The translations under genes and the position numbers were made by a program. From Myxococcales bacterium (GTDB lineage Bacteria; Myxococcota; Polyangia; Polyangiales; Polyangiaceae), in assembly GCA_020430865.1 (NCBI GenBank), contig JAGQIY010001151.1, forward strand, positions 1 to 6,142: a stretch of DNA of 6,142 bases. The letters run 5' to 3'. Shown here piece by piece: positions 1 through 4,752 of this stretch; the first letter of the stretch is position 1, and every line of letters begins with the position of its first letter. Under the pieces are notes generated by a model, which did not search any database, was not told the DNA's origin, and saw only the letters and a list, made by a program, of their open reading frames with translations.

Positions 1-1
1 A

Positions 2-403
2 GGAGGTAGCGGACCGGTGTGCATCCCGCCCAACGACATCATGGGCTCTGATCCCATCGGCGCCGCCTGCAATGCCAGCGGGACCGTCACCTGCCGCTCT
101 GGCGCCTGCAACGACGCGGCGTTGCCAAGCGCGATGTGCACTCAAGCATGTACTCAGGAAGGTGGCTGCGGCCCCGGACTCGGTTGCGCTCCAGACGTCG
201 ACGGCAGCTCGATCATCCTGATTTGCGCGCGCGCCGGGAGCAAAGCCCTCGGTCAGGCCTGCGCCTCCGGTCGCGAGTGCGACTCTGGCCTGTGCGACGC
301 GACGGGCGTGTGCACGCGGCTGTGCACCGATGACGTCCTCTGCCCCTCCAACATGACCTGCCAGCAAGTGCCGGGCTTCACCGTGGCGCTGTGTCGCCCC
401 TGA
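2..403 (+). CDS. Cysteine-rich secreted-type protein, C-terminal part (5' truncated by window edge)
   Basis: The frame is open from the first bases of the window (Gly-Gly-Ser-Gly-Pro before the GTG at 17), so the gene most likely starts upstream and only about the last 133 residues are visible. Counting from the GTG at 17, there are 17 cysteines in 128 residues. They form two copies of an 8-Cys module: Cys 18, 26, 31, 41, 45, 51, 57, 70 and Cys 82, 88, 93, 99, 103, 109, 115, 126. Both share the pattern C-x(R/D)SG-x-C, then CT-xx-CT, then C-x5-C. Cys 2 may close an earlier copy. Such disulfide-rich modules are common in exported proteins of myxobacteria. I recognise no enzyme motif, and a binding or structural role outside the cytoplasm is inference. 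The reading ends in TGA at 401-403 and is followed by a hairpin. GTG 17 as a true start is unlikely, though AGGAGG at 1-6 mimics a ribosome binding site. Confidence 0.75.
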   Translation, partial: GGSGPVCIPPNDIMGSDPIGAACNASGTVTCRSGACNDAALPSAMCTQACTQEGGCGPGLGCAPDVDGSSIILICARAGSKALGQACASGRECDSGLCDATGVCTRLCTDDVLCPSNMTCQQVPGFTVALCRP

Positions 404-422
404 GCGTGAAGGGCCCCGCTCG

Positions 423-452
423 CTGGCCCAAGGGTGCGCGGCGCCGGGCCAG
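423..452 (+). terminator. Stem-loop after the cysteine-rich gene, probable transcript 3' end
   Basis: CTGGCCC (423-429) pairs with GGGCCAG (446-452). Inside, GGTGC (433-437) pairs with GCGCC (441-445, one G-U) around a 3-nt loop, with a 3-nt bulge at 430-432. The structure begins 19 nt after the stop codon. There is no T-run after it, so factor-independent termination is uncertain. It may instead act as a Rho-dependent or 3'-end stabilising hairpin. Confidence 0.45.
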
Positions 453-476
453 TTGGAGTGCGAGTCCAGAATGCGT

Positions 477-504
477 CTGCGCGGTTTCGTAACTGCGCTA
501 TAAG
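477..504 (+). promoter_or_regulatory. Candidate promoter for the PPC-like lipoprotein gene, likely leaderless
   Basis: TATAAG at 499-504, within GCGCTATA (495-502), has the form of a -10 element. Transcription starting about 7 nt further on would fall at or within 2-3 nt of the GTG 510/ATG 513 start codons. CTGCGC at 477-482 lies 12 nt before GCGCTATA and recurs at exactly the same distance before the gene starting at 4753. It is not a consensus TTGACA -35. Confidence 0.45.
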
Positions 505-512
505 GCAGAGTG

Positions 513-1397
513 ATGGTTTCTTTGCTTCGTCGCCGGCCCTGGCTCGCGCCCCTGGGTTTGACCACTGGATTCGTGCTGGCCGCCTGTGCGTCGGGTGGTG
601 AGCTAGACGAAGGCGGGATCACCTCCGACAACGGCGGCAGCGGCGGTAGCGAGAGCGCCGGGGCGAGCAGCGGTGGCGTCGGCAACGGCGGCTCGAGCAC
701 CATCAACGGGGGCAACGGCGGCACGGGCAACGGCGGCAACGGCGGCACGAGCGAGGGCGGCAACGGCGGCGATGTCGGCAACGGCGGCAGCGCGGGCGTG
801 GGCAACGCAAGCTCCGGGGGTACCGCGGGCGAGCCGGGAACAGGCGGGGTCGGCGGCAACGGAGGTTCGAGCGGTTCGAGTGGCAGTGGAGGTTCCAGCG
901 GCTCGAGCGGCAGCGGAGGCTCGAGCGGCTCGAGCGGCAGTGGAGGCACCGGCGGTTCGACCTCCTGCGACAACAGCATGGCCGCGAACACCTGCGCGAC
1001 TGCGTCGGATCTCGGCGGGCACTGCGCCGACACCAACTGCGGCACCTTGTGCCCCGTTGCTGGCGCCGTGAACGAGGGCATGGCCACCGGCACCACCAGC
1101 GAGTGGTTCGTGCTCGAGGCTCAGGAGTGCTCCAACTGCCCCGCCGATCTGATCGGCGAAGCCAAGCTGACGGTCCCGGCAGGCGTGAACTACGACCTGT
1201 TCCTGTGGTCGAGCTGCAACACCCTGGTCGCGTCCTCCACGAACGGCACCGGCACCGACGAGAGCGTGCTCGGCACCATCACGAAGGAGAGCCTCGCCAT
1301 CAGTGACACCCAGGACTACTACCTCGAGGTGCGCTACGTCGGCGGCAGCTCGTGCGCCGCTTGGTCGCTGTCGATCACCGGATCGAACTGTCAGTAG
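513..1397 (+). CDS. Lipoprotein with Gly/Ser-rich linker and C-terminal PPC-like domain
   Basis: The 294-residue product begins with a lipoprotein signal peptide: a basic start (RRR at 6-8), a hydrophobic core, and lipobox L-A-A-C with Cys25 as the predicted lipidated residue. Residues 41-150 are low-complexity Gly/Ser/Asn/Thr, including three exact-length copies of GGSSGSSGS at 117-143, and probably act as a flexible spacer off the membrane. Residues 151-294 form a cysteine-containing domain with the layout of bacterial pre-peptidase C-terminal (PPC) beta-sandwich domains: NTCATASDLG, then TSEWFVL, then VPAGVNYDLFLWSSC, then DYYLEVRYVG and a final WSLSITG strand. PPC domains usually accompany secreted enzymes, but no catalytic domain is present, so a surface-displayed binding domain is the best guess. 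ATG 513 is preferred because AAGG (502-505) lies 7 nt upstream. GTG 510 would add one residue. It converges with ccmH across 121 nt. Confidence 0.8.
   Translation: MVSLLRRRPWLAPLGLTTGFVLAACASGGELDEGGITSDNGGSGGSESAGASSGGVGNGGSSTINGGNGGTGNGGNGGTSEGGNGGDVGNGGSAGVGNASSGGTAGEPGTGGVGGNGGSSGSSGSGGSSGSSGSGGSSGSSGSGGTGGSTSCDNSMAANTCATASDLGGHCADTNCGTLCPVAGAVNEGMATGTTSEWFVLEAQECSNCPADLIGEAKLTVPAGVNYDLFLWSSCNTLVASSTNGTGTDESVLGTITKESLAISDTQDYYLEVRYVGGSSCAAWSLSITGSNCQ
633..962 (+). repeat. Low-complexity Gly-rich coding repeat, with three 27-bp tandem units at 861-941
   Basis: The segment codes for Asn/Ser/Thr-Gly-Gly triplets, with repeated AACGGCGGC-type 9-mers between about 633 and 795, then three tandem 27-bp units at 861-887, 888-914 and 915-941, each coding GGSSGSSGS. 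The units differ at a few wobble positions. Such repeats may change copy number between strains while keeping the frame, which would change linker length. The bottom strand reads as a long open frame here only because of the biased composition. Confidence 0.8.
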
Positions 1398-1518
1398 CTG
1401 CCTCCCCCCAAGGCCTGGGGCGCGACCGGCGGCCTGCCTCGCTCCCTGGCGCCGGACGCGACGCGGATCTTGGTCTTGCCAAGGTGGGTCGGCTGGGTCT
1501 GGCGCGCGCGACGAGCAG
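1398..1518. terminator. Convergent intergenic region with two weak hairpins
   Basis: This lies between two convergent genes. Two short inverted repeats are visible: CCCCA (1406-1410) with TGGGG (1416-1420), and CTTGG (1469-1473) with CCAAG (1479-1483), each a 5-bp stem with a 5-nt loop. Neither is followed by a T-run in either direction. The region may end both transcripts, but support is weak. No small reading frame or RNA gene was recognised. Confidence 0.2.
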
Positions 1519-2031
1519 CTACGAATCTGCGAGTTCGCGATCCAGCGCCTCGTCCCACTCGTCTCGCGGGGCATCCGGCGGCGGCGGCTTCTGCTCCTCC
1601 TTCGAGCGCTTCTGCCAGCCGTAGAGCATGTAAGCCAGGCCAAAGAACGCGGCGCCCCCGAGGATCGAGAGGATCAGCGCGAAGCCCTTGAGCGGGTTTC
1701 CCTCCGGAACCGCGCGGATCTTCTCTCCGTAGCGATTCACCAGGTCGGCCTCGACGGCGTCGGGGGTCTCTCCGGCCTTGAGGCGACGCTTGATCTCGCG
1801 ACGCAGGTCGATGGCGATTGGTGAGTCATGGACGTCCAGCGTCTGCTTGCTGGTATCCCAGCAACACGGCGCGAGCAGACGCTGCTCCAGACGCTTGGCC
1901 CCGGGCACGTACTCCGCGTCGTCGATGGCGCTCGGAGCGGGCGCGCCGGCGTGGGACTGATCGGCGAAGGCAGTGCTCACGCAGCACAGCGCGGCCCACA
2001 GCACCAACAGCGTCAGCAGTCTCCTCGACAT
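1519..2031 (-). CDS. ccmH: CcmH/CycL/NrfF-family cytochrome c biogenesis protein, adjacent-Cys variant
   Basis: The family carries a periplasmic membrane-anchored thiol protein that helps reduce apocytochrome c and present it for haem attachment (System I). The 170-residue product has a signal peptide (about 1-23, ending AFA), a conserved core at about 45-110, a membrane helix at about 116-136 and a charged, Pro-rich cytoplasmic tail. The core resembles CcmH closely: D-x-P-I-A-x-D-L-R-R-E-I, then a G-E-x-P-D-A-V stretch, then L-V-N-R-Y-G-E-K-I. The usual L-R-C-x-x-C-Q is replaced by L-A-P-C-C-W, with Cys56 and Cys57 adjacent. ATG 2031 is chosen because the signal peptide begins there. A GTG at 2085 would add 18 non-hydrophobic residues. 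Neither start has a convincing Shine-Dalgarno. It lies 111 nt after the leftward lipoprotein gene and may be co-transcribed. No other ccm gene is visible. An NrfF or other CcmH-like role is possible. Confidence 0.85.
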   Translation of the reverse strand: MSRRLLTLLVLWAALCCVSTAFADQSHAGAPAPSAIDDAEYVPGAKRLEQRLLAPCCWDTSKQTLDVHDSPIAIDLRREIKRRLKAGETPDAVEADLVNRYGEKIRAVPEGNPLKGFALILSILGGAAFFGLAYMLYGWQKRSKEEQKPPPPDAPRDEWDEALDRELADS

Positions 2032-2118
2032 CGTCTGGAGACTGCCATGCCCCCTGTTGCTTGGCACCCTTTTGTTCAGGGGCACGGCGGGCCCTGCGCT
2101 GGGTCCGTCTCGTTACGG

Positions 2119-2149
2119 GCGCTGAGCGGAAGCGAACGCCGCTCAGCGC
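2119..2149 (-). terminator. 11-bp perfect stem-loop overlapping the lipoprotein stop codon
   Basis: GCGCTGAGCGG (2119-2129) pairs perfectly with CCGCTCAGCGC (2139-2149) around a 9-nt loop. On the leftward transcript the first arm contains the last codon and the TGA stop (2145-2143) of the lipoprotein gene. No T-run follows. It could be an intercistronic terminator, a processing or stability hairpin separating lipoprotein and ccmH expression, or a translation-coupling structure. Confidence 0.45.
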
Positions 2150-2970
2150 ACGACGACGTCGAAGCGGTTCGCGCCGAACTGGCTCACGGTCTCGTAGGAC
2201 AGGGGTGGGGCGAAATCGTAGGTCTGAGCAGCGTAGCCAGCTCGATCCTCGTCCGTCCAGCGGAAGGCGTGGTCCAGGTTGGCGCGGAACTCGAGACGCC
2301 CGACCTGGCCCTCGCTGAGGGTCAGATCCACCGGGAAATAAACAGCCCAGGTGCCTTCCTCGAGAAACGCGGAGGCGCCCGCGGTGTGGCTCTCGTCGGG
2401 GATCGGCAGGACACCGCTGAACTCCTGCTGCCCGCCGCCGCCGCTCCACTGGTCGACGAAGTCGCCGGAGTCGAAGCTCTCCCCGTCGAGAGAGACGCCA
2501 TCCGACGTGATCTGCAGGATGTTCAGCGTACCCTGGAGTGCTTGATTGCCGTCATGCAGCACCGCCTGGATATCGAAGCGCGACCAGTCCTGTACCAGTC
2601 TGGCCTTGACGAAGTGGCCCGGACGCACGGTCTCCGGCGCCAGCGCCGTGAGGATCATGCTCGCGCCATCGTCATAGCTCACCTGCACCGCAGTCTGCGA
2701 CTCGAAGAGAGTGAACAGCTCACCGCGGTCGTCTTCCAGCTGCAAGCTGCGCACTCCCGCACGGATATGCGACGGGGTCTGAGACGCCAGCTGATCCTGG
2801 TGTGGAAAATTCGCGTCAGTGGCGCTGATCACGATCTCCAGCTCGGTCTGACTGACGCTGCCGCCGCTGCCGCCGCTCGCGCCGTCGCCCAGGTCAGCAC
2901 CGCTGGAGCTTCCGCAGGCCACCCCAGACAGTCCCGCCCCCAGCAGCCCAGCCTGCACCCATCGCTTCAT
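2143..2970 (-). CDS. Putative lipoprotein of unknown function
   Basis: I do not recognise the family. The 275-residue product starts with a short signal peptide and lipobox G-V-A-C, making Cys19 the predicted lipid-modified residue, followed by a Gly/Ser/Asp-rich linker (about 20-40). The rest (41-275) is acidic and beta-strand-like, with alternating polar and hydrophobic runs such as TELEIVIS, AVQVSYDDG and WAVYFPVDLTL, and has no cysteine after Cys19. No catalytic motif is evident. A surface or periplasmic beta-rich domain is inferred. ATG 2970 is well supported: GAGGAA (complement of 2976-2981) lies 5 nt upstream and the signal peptide starts there. Upstream in-frame starts (3033, 2985) would only add residues without signal character. 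It has a 195-nt leader rich in inverted repeats after the reductase gene, and ccmH lies downstream on the same strand. Confidence 0.75.
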   Translation of the reverse strand: MKRWVQAGLLGAGLSGVACGSSSGADLGDGASGGSGGSVSQTELEIVISATDANFPHQDQLASQTPSHIRAGVRSLQLEDDRGELFTLFESQTAVQVSYDDGASMILTALAPETVRPGHFVKARLVQDWSRFDIQAVLHDGNQALQGTLNILQITSDGVSLDGESFDSGDFVDQWSGGGGQQEFSGVLPIPDESHTAGASAFLEEGTWAVYFPVDLTLSEGQVGRLEFRANLDHAFRWTDEDRAGYAAQTYDFAPPLSYETVSQFGANRFDVVVR

Positions 2971-2975
2971 ATCGG

Positions 2976-2981
2976 TTCCTC
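2976..2981 (-). promoter_or_regulatory. Ribosome binding site of the leftward lipoprotein gene
   Basis: GAGGAA on the bottom strand lies 5 nt before ATG 2970. It decides the start over the in-frame upstream codons and sits immediately beside the arm at 2982-2986 of the leader structure, so folding there could affect ribosome access. Confidence 0.65.
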
Positions 2982-3059
2982 GCATGTTGGCCCCCCAAAG
3001 CAGGACCCATGCCGATGCAAAGCGTAGTTGCATCGAGCTCCCGCAGCGGAGCTCGATGC
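2982..3059 (-). promoter_or_regulatory. Structured leader with mutually exclusive hairpins (attenuator-like)
   Basis: In the leftward RNA, GCAUCGAGCUCC (3059-3048) can pair perfectly over 12 bp with GGAGCUCGAUGC (3041-3030). The 3' end of that second arm, extended by two bases (CGAUGCAA, 3035-3028), can instead pair over 8 bp with UUGCAUCG (3020-3013), so the two hairpins exclude each other. Further on, GCAUG (3012-3008) can pair with CAUGC (2986-2982), with an inner UUGG/CCAA pairing (2998-2995 with 2990-2987). That structure directly abuts the Shine-Dalgarno at 2981-2976. The pairings are seen in the sequence; a switching function is inference. A plain reductase terminator (the 12-bp hairpin) is the main alternative. 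Confidence 0.4.
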
Positions 3060-3121
3060 GGCCGGGAAGCTGGTCGTGTAGCCCAGAGCCGCAGGTGGCG
3101 GCGCTGAGACGTCACGACTGC

Positions 3122-3143
3122 CGCGTGAAGGAGACATCACGCG
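3122..3143 (-). terminator. Stem-loop just after the ferredoxin reductase gene
   Basis: CGCGTGA (3122-3128) pairs with TCACGCG (3137-3143) around an 8-nt loop, a perfect 7-bp stem beginning 22 nt beyond the reductase stop codon. There is no T-run after it on the bottom strand. It is a plausible 3' end for the reductase transcript. A second small hairpin, GCCGC (3088-3092) with GCGGC (3098-3102), follows. Confidence 0.35.
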
Positions 3144-3165
3144 TGGAATCGCGCAAGACGCCGCG

Positions 3166-4584
3166 TCAGCTGATCTGGCGCAGCGCTTCCTCGACATCGA
3201 TCAGTTTTTCCCGCACCTTGCCGGCCTGCTTGCCTTGATCTTGCTCGTGTTGGTCGAGGCGCTTCCAGTCTTCCCAGCTGACGACCCGGACCCCGCGCTG
3301 CTCGAGCAGCGCGTCGACCGCGGCCGCGGTATGGGTCGCTTCGGCGGCTCCTGCCGCCAAGCAAGGCTGCCCCTGGCAAGCGTTCAGCACGTCCCCGATC
3401 ATGGTGTGCACGGTGGCGACGGAGTCCGCGCGATTGGTTCCGATCACACCGGTGGCCCCGCGCTTGATCCAACCCGAGACGTAGACTCCACAGAGTGGCT
3501 CCCCATCCTGCATGACACGGCCTTCGTGATTCGGGATCACGTTGCTGCGCTCGTCGAAAGGTAGCCCCTCGAGGGGCGTGCCCACGTAGCCGATGGAACG
3601 CAGCACGAGGTTGGTCTCCAGGGTTTCGAGCTCGCCCGTGCCCCGGGCCTTGAAATCGTCTCCGGCGGGAACCAGCGTGTTCTTCTCCACCACGCAGCGC
3701 TCGACCTTGCCGTCACCTTCGAGCTGCTTGGGAGAGCGCAAGAAGGCGAAGCGCATGCTGCCAGCACGCCCAGGCTGCCCTAGCTCGCCCCGCGCGATGG
3801 CTGCCATCAGGTCCAGCCGCTTGAGCGTGGTCGAGTCATATCGATCCGGCGCGGCGTCCACGCGCCGTCTGGCGTCTGCGAGCTGCTGCGGGTCGATCAC
3901 CACGGAGATCTGCGGATCCTCTGCGATCTGCTTGAGCTCCTTCACCGCCATCTTGAGCTGCTCTGGCCCACGGCGCCCGAGCACGACTACCTCGCGGATA
4001 CGACTCTGGCGCAGGACCTCGAGGGAGGCGCGAGTGATGTCGGTCTTCGCTAGCTCGTCCCGACTGCGGAGCAGAAGTCGCACGACGTCCGTGGTCACGT
4101 CCCCGACGCCCACGACCACCGCGCGCTGGCCAGACAGATCGAGCTTCAGCCCCTGAAAGTCCGGGTGCCCGTTGTACCACCCCACGAACTCCGTCGCCGG
4201 CAGGCTGCCCGCGAGTTCTTCCCCAGGGATCCGCATCTTGCGGTCACCGGCGGCGCCCGTGGTGATCACCACCTGGTGATAGCAGGCTCTGAGCTCGTCG
4301 AAGCCGATATCCCGGCCGAGCTCAACGTTGCCGAGGAAGCGAAAACCCTCCAGCTCCGCGGTGCGCTCGTAGGCCACCGCCGCGGTCTTGATCTTCTGGT
4401 GATCCGGGGCCACGCCGAAGCGCACCAGGCCGAACGGAAACGGCAGGCGCTCGAACAGATCGACCTCGATCTTGAGTTCCTTGTGCTTGAGCAATGCCTC
4501 GGCGGCGTAGAACCCCGCCGGCCCCGCGCCGACCACCGCGACCCGCAAGGGCCGCTCTTCCGAGCCCAACTGATGTTCGCTCAT
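3166..4584 (-). CDS. Ferredoxin--NADP+ reductase, adrenodoxin reductase/FprA type
   Basis: This is a cytoplasmic FAD flavoprotein that moves electrons between NADPH and a ferredoxin. The 472-residue product matches the family's usual length and order. It has an FAD Rossmann motif GAGPAG (19-24), the signature PFGLVRFGVAPDHQ (50-63), a second dinucleotide fold GVGDVTTD (159-166), RRGPEQ (204-209) where the paired arginines bind the NADPH 2'-phosphate in known homologues, and GWIKRGATGVIGTN (371-384), which contacts FAD and nicotinamide. A C-terminal helical tail (WEDWKRLDQHE and on) is typical of bacterial FprA proteins. In the second fold, the G-x-G-N-V-A-L-D common in the family reads G-x-G-D-V-T-T-D. 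ATG 4584 is chosen because GGAGG (complement of 4590-4594) lies 5 nt upstream; a start at 4623 would add 13 unsupported residues. It is divergent from the DUF4920 gene. No ferredoxin or P450 partner is visible, so the physiological partner is unknown. Confidence 0.93.
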   Translation of the reverse strand: MSEHQLGSEERPLRVAVVGAGPAGFYAAEALLKHKELKIEVDLFERLPFPFGLVRFGVAPDHQKIKTAAVAYERTAELEGFRFLGNVELGRDIGFDELRACYHQVVITTGAAGDRKMRIPGEELAGSLPATEFVGWYNGHPDFQGLKLDLSGQRAVVVGVGDVTTDVVRLLLRSRDELAKTDITRASLEVLRQSRIREVVVLGRRGPEQLKMAVKELKQIAEDPQISVVIDPQQLADARRRVDAAPDRYDSTTLKRLDLMAAIARGELGQPGRAGSMRFAFLRSPKQLEGDGKVERCVVEKNTLVPAGDDFKARGTGELETLETNLVLRSIGYVGTPLEGLPFDERSNVIPNHEGRVMQDGEPLCGVYVSGWIKRGATGVIGTNRADSVATVHTMIGDVLNACQGQPCLAAGAAEATHTAAAVDALLEQRGVRVVSWEDWKRLDQHEQDQGKQAGKVREKLIDVEEALRQIS

Positions 4585-4589
4585 TCCGC

Positions 4590-4594
4590 CCTCC
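4590..4594 (-). promoter_or_regulatory. Ribosome binding site of the ferredoxin reductase gene
   Basis: GGAGG on the bottom strand, 5 nt before ATG 4584, is a near-ideal Shine-Dalgarno. It fixes the start, in contrast to the rightward genes, which lack one. Confidence 0.75.
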
Positions 4595-4662
4595 GGCAGG
4601 AGCAGCGCACGTCGCTCCAGCAACCTCGGGTGTTCACGCTACCACGCCTGGTGCCGCAAGGG

Positions 4663-4691
4663 CCCTGGAGAAACCCCTCACCCCCAAACCC
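4663..4691 (-). other. Possible G-quadruplex motif in the divergent intergenic region
   Basis: The bottom strand carries four G-runs of 3, 5, 4 and 3 guanines (complement of C-runs at 4689-4691, 4681-4685, 4674-4677 and 4663-4665) with loops of 3, 3 and 8 nt. The last loop is just over the usual 7-nt limit. It lies in the 168-nt gap between the divergent reductase and DUF4920 genes. Folding is inferred from the pattern only. Confidence 0.3.
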
Positions 4692-4717
4692 GGAAGCCGG
4701 TTCGAGAGCAGTTGCTG

Positions 4718-4745
4718 CTGCGCTTTGCCCGCCAGGCGCTATATT
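4718..4745 (+). promoter_or_regulatory. Candidate promoter for the DUF4920 lipoprotein gene, likely leaderless
   Basis: TATATT (4740-4745), within GCGCTATA (4736-4743), ends 7 nt before ATG 4753, so transcription would start at or next to the start codon. CTGCGC (4718-4723) lies 12 nt upstream of GCGCTATA, the same arrangement as at 477-502. There is no convincing Shine-Dalgarno between the element and the ATG. Confidence 0.5.
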
Positions 4746-4752
4746 CCCCGCC

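Noticed and set aside
1..19. AGGAGG at 1-6 with GTG at 17 as a true gene start
   Set aside because: The frame is open upstream as Gly-Gly-Ser-Gly-Pro, a typical linker, and no signal peptide follows the GTG. A truncated gene is more likely.
603..1643. Long bottom-strand open frame (346 aa) opposite the Gly-rich lipoprotein
   Set aside because: It is Arg/Ala-rich, low complexity, has no domain, and results from the repeat composition of the real gene, which has a signal peptide and a folded C-terminal domain.
1828..3027. Long top-strand open frame (399 aa) opposite ccmH and the leftward lipoprotein
   Set aside because: It has no signal, domain or ribosome binding site and spans two bottom-strand genes with clear protein features.
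4165..4752. Upstream extension of the DUF4920 reading frame
   Set aside because: It runs antisense to the well-supported reductase gene, and the lipoprotein signal peptide begins exactly at ATG 4753.
4585..4752. Consensus sigma-70 promoter for the reductase
   Set aside because: A TAGCGT-like -10 on the bottom strand near 4636-4641 has no -35 at proper spacing, so I did not call it.
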